Assembly (NCBI GenBank): GCA_946007485.1
Contig: CAMGAM010000032.1
Coordinates: 1 to 11,233 of the forward strand
Direction: 5' to 3'
Origin: an uncultured Mycoplasmatota bacterium
GTDB taxonomy: Bacteria; Bacillota_I; Bacilli_A; RF39; UBA660
DNA: 11,233 nt
Shown one piece after another: positions 1 to 6,575 of this stretch (positions within the stretch are counted from its first letter, which is position 1; every line of letters begins with the position of its first letter). Under the pieces are notes generated by a model. It was given only the letters and a program-made list of their open reading frames with translations. It did not search any database and was not told the origin of the DNA. The position numbers were made by a program, and so were the translations under genes.

Positions 1-2133
1 GAACTTACAGTAGATGATCTTAAAGAATTAGTTAAGAGATTTAAAAAAGTATATAGTGATCATATGAATGGTGAAGAGTTCCCACAAGATGCTAAAGTAC
101 AACTTATGGGAGCAGTAAAGGCCGTATTTAGATCATGGGATAATCCAAGAGCAATTGTATATAGAAGAATGAATGATATTCCTGGTGATTGGGGTACAGC
201 AGTTAATGTTCAAGCAATGGTTTTTGGTAATATGGGAGATACTTCTGGTACAGGAGTAGCATTTACAAGAAACCCAGCAACTGGTGAAAAAGGAATATTT
301 GGTGAATATTTGATTAATGCTCAAGGAGAGGATGTTGTTGCCGGTATTAGAACACCACAACCTATAGCAAAATTAGAGGAAGATTTACCTGAATGTTATA
401 AAGAATTTATGGAGATTGCTACGAAGTTAGAGAATCACTATAAAGATATGCAAGATATGGAATTTACTATTCAAGAAGGTAAATTATATTTCTTGCAGAC
501 AAGAAGTGGTAAAAGAACAGCTAGAGCAGCTATTAATATAGCTTGTGATTTAGTAGACGAAGGAATGATTACTCCAGAAGAAGCTATTAGCAGAATAGAT
601 GCTAAAAGTTTAGATCAATTACTTCATCCAATGTTTGATAGTGAAGAACTTAAGAATGGTGAAGTTATTGGTGAAGCATTACCAGCATCACCTGGAGCTG
701 CTGCTGGAAAAGTATATTTTACAGCTGAAGAGGCTAAGAAACATGGTAAAGGTGGTTTAGGAGAGAGAGTTATTCTTGTTAGACTTGAAACAACTCCAGA
801 AGATATTGAAGGAATGGCTGCTAGCCAAGGAGTGCTTACTGTTCGTGGAGGAATGACTTCACATGCAGCAGTAGTTGCTCGTGGAATGGGTACTTGTTGT
901 GTTTCTGGTTGTGGAGAGATAGTGATTGATGAAGCTAATAAGAAGTTTAGTCTTGGAGGATATACATTTACTGAAGGAGATTATATTTCTTTAGATGGAT
1001 CTACTGGTAAAATATATAAAGGAGATCTTAAAACAGTAGATGCTACAGTAGCAGGCAATTTTGGAAGAATTATGGCATGGGCTGATCAATTTAGAAGATT
1101 ACAAATTAGAACTAATGCTGATAATCCAAGAGATACAAAAAAAGCTATTGAGCTTGGAGCTGAAGGAATAGGACTTTGTAGAACGGAGCATATGTTCTTT
1201 GAAGCAGATAGAATTCCTAAAATTAGAAAGATGATTTTATCAGAGACAGTTGAAGCTAGAGAAGCAGCTCTTAATGAGTTAATACCTTTCCAAAAAGGTG
1301 ATTTTAAAGCAATGTATAAAGAGTTAAATGGTAGACCAATGACTGTTAGATATTTAGATCCACCACTTCATGAATTTTTACCTACTTTAGAAGAAGATAT
1401 AATAGCTTTGGCAAAAGATATGAATGTTACAGTTTCACCTCTAAACAATATGAATGAGGACATACATGAATACAATCCAAGGATGGGACATAGAGGATGC
1501 CGTTTGGCAGTAACTTATCCAGAAATTGCTAAAATGCAAACTAGAGCATTAATGGAAGCAGCAATTGAAGTAAAAGAAGAAGAAGGAATAGATATTGTTC
1601 CTGAGATAATGATACCTTTAGTTGGAGAAAAGAAAGAACTTAAATTCGTTAAGGATGTTGTTATTGAAGTAGCAGAACAAGTTAAGAAAGAAAAGAAATC
1701 TAATATTCAATATCATATTGGTACAATGATTGAAATACCTAGAGCAGCACTTTTAGCTGATGAAATTGCTACTGAAGCTGAATTCTTCTCATTTGGAACA
1801 AATGATTTAACACAGATGACATTCGGTTTTTCTAGAGATGATGCTGGTAAATTCTTAGATGCTTATTATCAAAATAAGATATATGAATCAGATCCGTTTG
1901 CTAGATTAGATCAAAATGGAGTAGGAAAACTTGTTAAAATGGCAGTCGAATTAGGTAGAAAGACAAGACCTGATTTACATTTAGGAATATGTGGAGAGCA
2001 TGGTGGAGAACCTAGTTCAATAGAATTTTGCCATAAAGTAGGCCTTGATTATGTATCTTGTTCACCTTATAGAGTTCCAATTGCAAGATTAGCAGCTGCA
2101 CAAGCTGCAATCAAAGCTGGGAAGCAAAACTAA
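1..2133 (+). CDS. ppdK: Pyruvate, phosphate dikinase, 5'-truncated by the window edge
   Basis: Catalyses reversible interconversion of PEP + AMP + PPi with pyruvate + ATP + Pi in the cytoplasm; in anaerobes it links glycolysis and gluconeogenesis with pyrophosphate use. The frame is open from base 1 (ELTVDDLKELVKRF...), so the start lies upstream; the ATG at 64 is internal. About 710 residues are present against roughly 875 for the family, so about 165 N-terminal residues are missing. In order one sees the rest of the ATP-grasp nucleotide-binding domain (GVAFTRNPATGEKG, FLQTRSGKRTA), the swivelling phosphohistidine domain with GGMTSHAAVVARGMG (catalytic His codon at 862-864), and the C-terminal PEP/pyruvate TIM barrel with GLCRTEHMFF, SFGTNDLTQMTFGFSRDD and GICGEHGGEPSS (catalytic Cys codon at 1990-1992). 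All motifs look intact. A terminator follows, so it is the last gene of its transcript. The assignment is secure. Confidence 0.97.
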   Translation, partial: ELTVDDLKELVKRFKKVYSDHMNGEEFPQDAKVQLMGAVKAVFRSWDNPRAIVYRRMNDIPGDWGTAVNVQAMVFGNMGDTSGTGVAFTRNPATGEKGIFGEYLINAQGEDVVAGIRTPQPIAKLEEDLPECYKEFMEIATKLENHYKDMQDMEFTIQEGKLYFLQTRSGKRTARAAINIACDLVDEGMITPEEAISRIDAKSLDQLLHPMFDSEELKNGEVIGEALPASPGAAAGKVYFTAEEAKKHGKGGLGERVILVRLETTPEDIEGMAASQGVLTVRGGMTSHAAVVARGMGTCCVSGCGEIVIDEANKKFSLGGYTFTEGDYISLDGSTGKIYKGDLKTVDATVAGNFGRIMAWADQFRRLQIRTNADNPRDTKKAIELGAEGIGLCRTEHMFFEADRIPKIRKMILSETVEAREAALNELIPFQKGDFKAMYKELNGRPMTVRYLDPPLHEFLPTLEEDIIALAKDMNVTVSPLNNMNEDIHEYNPRMGHRGCRLAVTYPEIAKMQTRALMEAAIEVKEEEGIDIVPEIMIPLVGEKKELKFVKDVVIEVAEQVKKEKKSNIQYHIGTMIEIPRAALLADEIATEAEFFSFGTNDLTQMTFGFSRDDAGKFLDAYYQNKIYESDPFARLDQNGVGKLVKMAVELGRKTRPDLHLGICGEHGGEPSSIEFCHKVGLDYVSCSPYRVPIARLAAAQAAIKAGKQN

Positions 2134-2196
2134 TTAAGTAATTAGGTAAATGCTGGAGATTCCCTTATATCTCGGTAAACAAAATTAGAATAAATT

Positions 2197-2238
2197 AAAG
2201 ACTAAGATGACGATTATGTCTCAAATCTTAGTCTTTTT
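2197..2238 (+). terminator. Rho-independent terminator after ppdK
   Basis: Perfect 12-bp inverted repeat, AAAGACTAAGAT (2197-2208) against ATCTTAGTCTTT (2225-2236), with a 16-nt loop and a run of six T at 2233-2238. It ends the ppdK transcript. A smaller GAGAT/ATCTC hairpin lies upstream near 2156-2174 in the 3' UTR, with no function I can assign. Confidence 0.85.
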
Positions 2239-2284
2239 TATGTTTTAAGGACTGTTTTGCGACAAGAAAATGGAGGTGTAAGAA

Positions 2285-2629
2285 ATGCGATTATTATATA
2301 CCAAACCTAGATTAAATGATTTATCACAAGGATCTAGAATTGCTTTTGCAAGACAATTTAGAACTATGAGTCAAGATGAAGTGTCGGACATATTAGGACT
2401 AACTGGAGAATGTAAAAGAAGGACTATGACCAGATATGAGAAAGGAGATAGAAATCCAAAATTAAAAAGACTAGAAGAAATATCTTCTATACTTAAAGTT
2501 AATATTAATTCATTAAAAGAATATGACTTTAATAATCCGATAGATGTAGTTTATATATTTATGTGGATGGAAGAATTAATTCCAAATTATGTAATAGATG
2601 TTTCCAAAGTTCCACGAGTCGATGAATAG
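2285..2629 (+). CDS. Small XRE/Cro-type helix-turn-helix protein
   Basis: Predicted 114-residue DNA-binding protein. Residues about 18-80 match the XRE-type five-helix HTH fold: RIAFARQFRTMSQDEVSDILGL carries the first helices and the typical S-Q-x-E-V turn, TMTRYEKGDRNPKLKRLEEIS contains the hallmark RYEKGxRxP, and ILKVNINSLKEYDF closes the domain. The C-terminal 30 residues (VVYIFMWMEELIPNYVIDV) are hydrophobic and may serve dimerisation; no enzymatic or peptidase domain follows. The start is supported by a strong site GGAGGTG (2272-2278) seven bases before ATG. It lies between two terminators, so it appears monocistronic, but I could not find a convincing promoter in the short gap after the ppdK terminator. 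Its target genes cannot be told from the sequence. Confidence 0.85.
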   Translation: MRLLYTKPRLNDLSQGSRIAFARQFRTMSQDEVSDILGLTGECKRRTMTRYEKGDRNPKLKRLEEISSILKVNINSLKEYDFNNPIDVVYIFMWMEELIPNYVIDVSKVPRVDE

Positions 2630-2657
2630 ATCAACTTAAGCGTTGGTCTATTATTTT
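2625..2657 (+). terminator. Terminator overlapping the stop codon of the XRE gene
   Basis: AATAGATCAAC (2625-2635) pairs with GTTGGTCTATT (2642-2652): 11 bp with one G-U pair and a 6-nt loop, followed by a short T-rich stretch. The TAG stop (2627-2629) lies inside the 5' arm. The U-tract is weak, so termination may be incomplete. Confidence 0.65.
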
Positions 2658-2696
2658 ATAAAATTTGACTTGAAAAAAAATATTGTAATGTATTTC

Positions 2697-2735
2697 TTGA
2701 AAAAAATTTTCAAAATTTCGATTTTAGGGTATAAT
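2697..2735 (+). promoter_or_regulatory. Promoter of the MarR-type gene with overlapping palindromic operator candidate
   Basis: A consensus -10 TATAAT lies at 2730-2735, preceded at 17 bp by a weak -35 TTTTCA (2707-2712). The -35 falls in a perfect inverted repeat TTGAAAA-AAA-TTTTCAA (2697-2713), the usual size and position of a MarR-family autoregulatory operator. Transcription would start near 2742, just ahead of the GGGAGGA ribosome binding site. The operator role is inferred; the promoter and palindrome are seen directly. Confidence 0.55.
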
Positions 2736-2754
2736 GGTATTGGGAGGAATGATT

Positions 2755-3189
2755 ATGGAAATACCAGCACAAGCACTATTAATTAAGAAAATTTATGATA
2801 ATTCATATGATTATTTAAGAAAAAAATATGGTTTAACTATGAATGAAATTATGTTTCTTCTTTATCTCGACAAACATGAAAAGAAAAATAGTGCTAGAGA
2901 AATAATTGATGACTTAATGACAACTAAATCTCATATATCTAAATCCATTGATTCTTTAGCAAAAGAAAATATTATAATTAGAATTCCTGATGAGTATGAT
3001 AAGAAAATTATTAGATTATTTATTAATAATAAAGCTGATAATATTTTAAATGATTTAAGACAAAGAGAAAAAGAAATTACTAAAGTTATAACAAAAGATA
3101 TATCTGAAGAAGATAAAGCAACATTTAAAAAAGTGCTAGAACAAATGCAAAAAAATTGTTCCGATTTATTAAAGCAAAATAAAAATTAA
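2755..3189 (+). CDS. MarR-family transcriptional regulator
   Basis: Predicted 144-residue winged-helix regulator acting as a dimer on DNA. The pattern is MarR-like throughout: N-terminal dimerisation helix (ALLIKKIYDNSYDYLRKKYGLTMNEIMFLLYL), the winged HTH (SAREIIDDLMTTKSHISKSIDSLAKENIIIR) with the wing DEYDKKIIRLFI in the place of the family's D-x-R-D-x-R motif, and a C-terminal helix (ITKDISEEDKATFKKVLEQM) completing the dimer interface. I chose ATG 2755 because GGGAGGA (2742-2748) sits six bases before it. The earlier in-frame ATG at 2734 overlaps the -10 box and cannot be on the transcript; ATG 2749 is too close to the RBS. It precedes groES with no clear terminator, so some read-through into the heat-shock unit is possible. 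The ligand is unknown. Confidence 0.85.
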   Translation: MEIPAQALLIKKIYDNSYDYLRKKYGLTMNEIMFLLYLDKHEKKNSAREIIDDLMTTKSHISKSIDSLAKENIIIRIPDEYDKKIIRLFINNKADNILNDLRQREKEITKVITKDISEEDKATFKKVLEQMQKNCSDLLKQNKN

Positions 3190-3196
3190 AAAAAAT

Positions 3197-3245
3197 AATA
3201 AATTAGCACTCAACTATTGACATTGCTAATTTATTGTGGTATAAA
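3197..3245 (+). promoter_or_regulatory. groESL promoter with CIRCE (HrcA) operator
   Basis: TTGACA (3217-3222), a 17-bp spacer and TATAAA (3240-3245) form a near-consensus housekeeping promoter. Over it lies a CIRCE element: TTAGCACTC (3203-3211), nine bases, then CATTGCTAA (3221-3229) where the consensus right half is GAGTGCTAA. The left half is perfect and the right half has two changes. The inverted repeat extends outward to 12-bp perfect arms (3197-3208 and 3224-3235). HrcA repressor would block the -35. No hrcA gene is in the window. Confidence 0.88.
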
Positions 3246-3266
3246 TAAATTGTACTTGAAAAATGG

Positions 3267-3312
3267 GCCTTTAAAAAGGCTTTAAATTTTAAGGAATAGT
3301 TCAAAATTGAAC
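3267..3312 (+). promoter_or_regulatory. Two compact inverted repeats in the groES leader
   Basis: With transcription starting near 3252, groES has a leader of about 85 nt. It contains GCCTTT-AA-AAAGGC (3267-3280) and GTTCAA-AA-TTGAAC (3299-3312). The first could fold in RNA; the second looks more like a protein-binding palindrome and ends about 13 nt before the AGAAGGA ribosome binding site (3325-3331). Function is unknown. Confidence 0.4.
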
Positions 3313-3337
3313 AAATAAAAAGAAAGAAGGAATTATA

Positions 3338-3625
3338 ATGATTAAACCATTAGGCGAAAGAGTTGTAGTAAAAAGAGAAAAAGAAGAAACAAAAACTGCA
3401 ACAGGAATTATTTTAGGAGAACATTCTAAAGATAAATCAAGAATTGCGACAGTAGTAGCACTTGGAACAGGAAGAATTTTAGATAATGGAAAGACAGTTC
3501 CATTTAATGTAAAAGTTGGAGATAAAGTATTTTTAAGCAGTTATGCTGGAGATAATGAAGTAACATATGAAGGTGAAGATTTGACAATAGTAGATCAAAG
3601 CCAAATTTTAGCAGTAATTGAATAG
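3338..3625 (+). CDS. groES: Co-chaperonin GroES (Hsp10)
   Basis: Heptameric lid of the GroEL folding chamber in the cytoplasm. The 95 residues equal the family's usual length. It starts with MIKPLGERVVVKREKEETKTATGIIL, including the flexible mobile loop (about residues 16-32, K-E-E-T-K-T-A-T-G-I-I-L) whose hydrophobic IIL tip docks on GroEL. It continues with VVALGTGR, VKVGDKVFLSSYAG and the C-terminal VDQSQILAVIE. The ATG follows AGAAGGA at 3325-3331. It is first in a groES-groEL-hsp20 unit; its TAG stop overlaps the groEL ribosome binding site (AGGAGAG, 3624-3630), which suggests coupled translation. Control is by the CIRCE operator upstream. Confidence 0.97.
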   Translation: MIKPLGERVVVKREKEETKTATGIILGEHSKDKSRIATVVALGTGRILDNGKTVPFNVKVGDKVFLSSYAGDNEVTYEGEDLTIVDQSQILAVIE

Positions 3626-3639
3626 GAGAGTGAGTAAGT

Positions 3640-5220
3640 ATGGCTAAAGAAATTAAATTTGGAGAAGAAGCAAGAAGTTCATTATTAAATGGTATCAATA
3701 AATTAGCAGATACAGTTAAGGTTACATTAGGACCTAAAGGAAGAAATGTTGTATTAGATAAAGGTGGAACACCATTAATAACAAATGATGGAGTTACAAT
3801 TGCAAAAGAAATTACATTAGATGATAAGTTTGAAAATATGGGGGCAAGTTTAGTTAAACAAGTTTCTATAAAAACAAATGATGTAGCAGGTGATGGAACA
3901 ACAACTGCAACAGTATTAGCTCAATCTATGGTAAAAGAAGGAGTTAAAAATATTGCAGCAGGTGCTGATCCAATGGCAATAAAAAGAGGTATGGATAAGA
4001 CTTTAGATGTATCTATAAAAGAAATAGAAAAAATTAGTTCTAAAGTTGAAGGAAAAGAAGATATTGCAAGAGTTGCATCAATATCAGCTAACAATGATGA
4101 AGTTGGAGAATTAATTGCTGATGCAATGGAAAAAGTATCTACTGATGGAGTTATAACACTAGAGGAATCTAGAACTTCAAATACAGAAATAGAAGTTGTA
4201 GAAGGAATGCAATTTAATAAAGGTGTTGTTTCTCCATACATGATTAAAGATAAAGAAAAACAAGAAACTATAGTTGAAGATCCATATATTTTAATTACAG
4301 ATAAGAAAATTTCTAATTTTAAAGAAATATTACCTATAGTAGAACAAACAATGCAAGAAAACAAAAAATTATTTATAATTTGTGATGATATAGAAGGTGA
4401 GGCATTATCTACAATAGTTCTTAATAATGTAAGTGGAATATTAGATATAACTGCTGTAAAAGCACCAGAAACAGGTGAGTATAGGGCATCTTTACTAGAA
4501 GATATTGCAATACTTACTGGTGGTAAAGTTGTTAAAAATGATTTAAAGGAAGAATTAAAAGATATAACTATAGATATGTTAGGTAGAGCTAAACAAATTA
4601 AAACAAATAAAGACTCTACAATAATAGTCGATGGTTTAGGAAATAAAAAAGATATAAAAACACGAATTGATGAAATAAAAAGACAAATTGCATCTGATGC
4701 TATTGGTAGTAATGTAAAATTACAATTACAAGAAAGACTTGCTAAACTTGCAGGTGGAGTTGCTGTCATTAAAGTAGGAGCAACAACTGAAGTAGAAATG
4801 AAAGAGAAAAAATTAAGAATTGAAGATGCATTAGCAGCAACAAAAGCCGCAGTAGAAGAAGGAATAGTTGCTGGTGGAGGAACTGCATATGTAGATATAA
4901 TTCCAAATGTAAGGAAAGTGGTTTCAAAACTAGATGATGCTGAAAAAATTGGTGGGAACATTATTCTTAAAGCATTAGAAACTCCACTTAAACAAATTGC
5001 AATAAATGCTGGAGATGAGCCTGCTATTATATTTGATAAAGTAGCATCATCTAAAGTGGGAATTGGATATAATGCTGCAACTGGAGAATTAGTTGATATG
5101 AAAGAAGTAGGAATTGTAGACCCTGCTAAAGTTACTAGAACAGCTTTAGAAAACGCTGTATCAGTTTCAAAAATGATTTTAACTACAGAAAGTATTGTTA
5201 CTGATAAAGTAGCAGAATAA
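3640..5220 (+). CDS. groEL: Chaperonin GroEL (Hsp60) without the Gly-Met C-terminal tail
   Basis: Tetradecameric ATP-driven folding chamber working with GroES. Conserved features include LGPKGRNVVLDK (29-41), ITNDGVTIAKEI, the nucleotide loop DVAGDGTTTATVLAQ (D85 corresponds to E. coli D87), the catalytic Asp of RIEDALAATKAAVEEGIVAGGG (D396, E. coli D398), and GYNAATGE near the end. At 526 residues it is about 20 shorter than most GroELs: it stops at TESIVTDKVAE and lacks the Gly/Met-rich tail that lies on the cavity floor. Another oddity is KAPETGEYRASLLEDIA (about 274-290), where nearly all homologues have KAPGFGDRR. The frame is otherwise intact and ATP-site residues are kept, so it is probably functional. 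It is 14 bases after groES and 17 before hsp20. Confidence 0.97.
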   Translation: MAKEIKFGEEARSSLLNGINKLADTVKVTLGPKGRNVVLDKGGTPLITNDGVTIAKEITLDDKFENMGASLVKQVSIKTNDVAGDGTTTATVLAQSMVKEGVKNIAAGADPMAIKRGMDKTLDVSIKEIEKISSKVEGKEDIARVASISANNDEVGELIADAMEKVSTDGVITLEESRTSNTEIEVVEGMQFNKGVVSPYMIKDKEKQETIVEDPYILITDKKISNFKEILPIVEQTMQENKKLFIICDDIEGEALSTIVLNNVSGILDITAVKAPETGEYRASLLEDIAILTGGKVVKNDLKEELKDITIDMLGRAKQIKTNKDSTIIVDGLGNKKDIKTRIDEIKRQIASDAIGSNVKLQLQERLAKLAGGVAVIKVGATTEVEMKEKKLRIEDALAATKAAVEEGIVAGGGTAYVDIIPNVRKVVSKLDDAEKIGGNIILKALETPLKQIAINAGDEPAIIFDKVASSKVGIGYNAATGELVDMKEVGIVDPAKVTRTALENAVSVSKMILTTESIVTDKVAE

Positions 5221-5237
5221 AGGAAGGATGATTAATT

Positions 5238-5627
5238 ATGTATATACCAAGTAGATTTAATTTTTTAGAAGATTCATTGTTGGATGACTGTAAAAAGTCT
5301 CCAATAATGAATACAGATATTATAGAAAAAAAGGATGGATATGAATTACAAATAGATTTACCAGGAGTAAAGAAAGAAGATATTCAAATAGAAATGGATA
5401 AAGGTATTCTTAGTATTTCAGTAAGTATTTCTAATTCGTCTGATGAGGAAGATAAAAAATATATTAGAAAAGAAAGATTTACAGGAGAAATAAAAAGAAG
5501 CTTTAATATAGGTGAAAATGTTGATGAAGAAGATATATATGCATCATTTGAAAATGGAATTTTATATTTAAATCTTCCTAAAAAAGAAGAAAAAGATAAT
5601 AAAAAGAAATATATTGAAATAAATTAG
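5238..5627 (+). CDS. Small heat-shock protein, Hsp20/alpha-crystallin family
   Basis: ATP-independent holdase that binds unfolding proteins and passes them to refolding chaperones. Its 129 residues contain a short N-terminal arm (1-24, with the hydrophobic FNFLEDSLLDD), an alpha-crystallin domain (about 25-115) and a brief C-terminal extension. Landmarks are NTDIIEKKDGYELQIDLPGVKKEDIQIEMDKGILSIS, YIRKERFTGEIKRSFNIGENVDEEDIYASFENGILYLNLPKK (the A-x-x-x-N-G-I-L signature) and a terminal IEI (126-128), which fits the I-x-I/V motif that docks between subunits in oligomers. It starts 17 bases after groEL behind AGGAAGGA, with no promoter or terminator between, so it is very probably co-transcribed under the CIRCE promoter. 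Confidence 0.95.
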   Translation: MYIPSRFNFLEDSLLDDCKKSPIMNTDIIEKKDGYELQIDLPGVKKEDIQIEMDKGILSISVSISNSSDEEDKKYIRKERFTGEIKRSFNIGENVDEEDIYASFENGILYLNLPKKEEKDNKKKYIEIN

Positions 5628-5658
5628 AAAGAGATTTGAAATTATTTTTATAAAGAAT

Positions 5659-6254
5659 ATGAATAAAAAAGTATGTAATTTATTAGATAACATTTTAAGA
5701 ATAATCATAGTATATTAATTTTAGTAAAAATAATTAATTTAGAATTCGAAGATATTGGTATGTTGGTATTAACTTTTATACTAACATTCTATAATTGGTT
5801 TTTAAAAAAAGTATTTAAAATAAATTTAAATATATATTCAAGAATTTTATTGTCATTATTAATATTTTTAGCTCAATGTTTAGGTACTACTTTAAATTTC
5901 TACGATTTATAGGATAATTGGGATTTGATTGTTCATTTTATATTTGGAATTGTTATGTTTATTGTAGGTTATGATATTTTTTCAAGTCTAGATAAAAGAT
6001 ATTGTGATATAAAGTTGAATAAAAAAATTAAAATTATTTTTTCCATACTTTTTGCTTTATCAGTTGGAAGTATCTGGGAAATGTATGAATATTCAGTTGA
6101 TGGAATATTAAATTTAGATACTCAAAGAACTGGAGAATTAATTGGCAGAATGGCTATTAAGGGCACAATGACAGATCTCTTTTCACCAACAATAGGTACA
6201 CTATTAACTGTTATTATGTTTCTAATAGCAAATAAAAAAGAAGGGAGAAAATGA
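5659..6254 (+). pseudogene. Decayed membrane-protein gene (DUF2238/YjdF-like), frameshift plus in-frame stop
   Basis: One protein can be read across two lesions. It opens at ATG 5659 (MNKKVCNLLDNILRIIIVY), runs into TAA at 5716-5718, then continues in the -1 frame (ILILVKIINLEFEDIGMLVLTFILTFYNW...QCLGTTLNFYDL) to a TAG at 5910-5912. From there it stays in the same frame (DNWDLIVHFIFGIVMFIVGYDIF...SIWEMYEYSVDGILNLDTQR...GTMTDLFSPTIGTLLTVIMFLIANKK). The order 'LG..LNFYD...WD..VHF..G', then WE..EY..D and later TMTDL resembles multispanning DUF2238/YjdF-like proteins; that family call is from memory. About five hydrophobic segments are visible. The TGA at its end coincides with the inferred tip of the IS. 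A fragment from TTG 5925 could still be made but would lack the N-terminal membrane segments. Confidence 0.65.
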
Positions 6255-6297
6255 TGTGAACCCCAATCGGTAGACATTAATAAAAAAAGAAGTTAAT
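6252..6297. repeat. Left-hand inverted repeat of the IS (its 3' end)
   Basis: GAACCCC (6258-6264), five variable bases, then GTAGACATTAAT followed by seven A and GAAGTTAAT. It pairs with 7730-7773: a GAACCCC block and an 18-bp block are identical apart from one extra A and the five-base gap. The outermost six bases (TGATGT) match less well. Confidence 0.8.
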
Positions 6298-6302
6298 TAG
6301 AA

Positions 6303-6350
6303 AAAAATCAAGGGCGAACAAAAGTGAGTTCATCTAGACCCTTGATTTTT
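6303..6350. terminator. Bidirectional terminator at the 3' end of the IS
   Basis: AAAAATCAAGGG (6303-6314) pairs perfectly with CCCTTGATTTTT (6339-6350) over 12 bp, with a 24-nt loop that holds a small GAAC/GTTC inner stem. Reading on the - strand the stem ends in seven T (6307-6301); on the + strand it ends in five T. It can stop IS transcripts and incoming + strand transcription from the heat-shock unit. Confidence 0.7.
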
Positions 6351-6373
6351 ATTATGTAATTATAATATTTATT

Positions 6374-6396
6374 CAAATAAAGCTTGTCTTTATTTG
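6374..6396 (-). other. Hairpin at the stop codon of the IS passenger ORF
   Basis: CAAATAAAG (6374-6382) and CTTTATTTG (6388-6396) form a perfect 9-bp stem with a 5-nt loop. It overlaps the TAA of the 61-residue ORF (6390-6392). No U-tract follows on the - strand, so it is more likely a transcript 3'-end stabiliser than a terminator. Confidence 0.4.
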
Positions 6397-6575
6397 TTAT
6401 CAATTAATAAATTAATCATATATAGAATATCCTCTGCATATTCAACAATATTTGAATCTGGTTGTCCATAATCTGGACATAAATGATTATATATTTTGTA
6501 TTCATATCCACCAGTATTTTTTAGATATTCAATTACAGTTTCTAATTTATAAAGTAATTCATCTTTATTTATCAT
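6390..6575 (-). CDS. Small hypothetical protein carried inside the IS, overlapping orfB
   Basis: A 61-residue acidic protein (MINKDELLYKLETVIEYLKNTGGYEYKIYNHLCPDYGQPDSNIVEYAEDILYMINLLIDNK) that I do not recognise. It looks like two amphipathic helices (about 4-20 and 42-60) joined by a loop with C-P-D-Y-G-Q-P. Its ATG overlaps the last 11 bases of orfB in another frame, and AAAGGA lies about ten bases upstream inside orfB, so translation coupled to the transposase is plausible. It lies wholly between the inverted repeats and is followed by hairpins. IS3 elements normally carry only orfA and orfB, so this would be a passenger or regulator if real. Its shortness leaves chance possible. Confidence 0.5.
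   Translation of the reverse strand: MINKDELLYKLETVIEYLKNTGGYEYKIYNHLCPDYGQPDSNIVEYAEDILYMINLLIDNK

Noticed and set aside
2258..2266. Spo0A-box-like sequence (CTTGTCGCA on the - strand) before the XRE gene
   Set aside because: Only seven of nine positions match TTTGTCGAA, and the promoter it would control could not be located.
3299..3312. GTTCAA-AA-TTGAAC as a LexA site
   Set aside because: The half-sites are in the opposite order to the Gram-positive SOS box (GAAC-N4-GTTC), and a groES leader is not a typical SOS target.
3921..4961. A 346-codon open frame antisense to groEL on the - strand
   Set aside because: It is a by-product of the AT-rich codon pattern of groEL: low-complexity Ser/Ile/Leu/Phe-rich translation, no domain, and the + strand frame is unmistakable GroEL.
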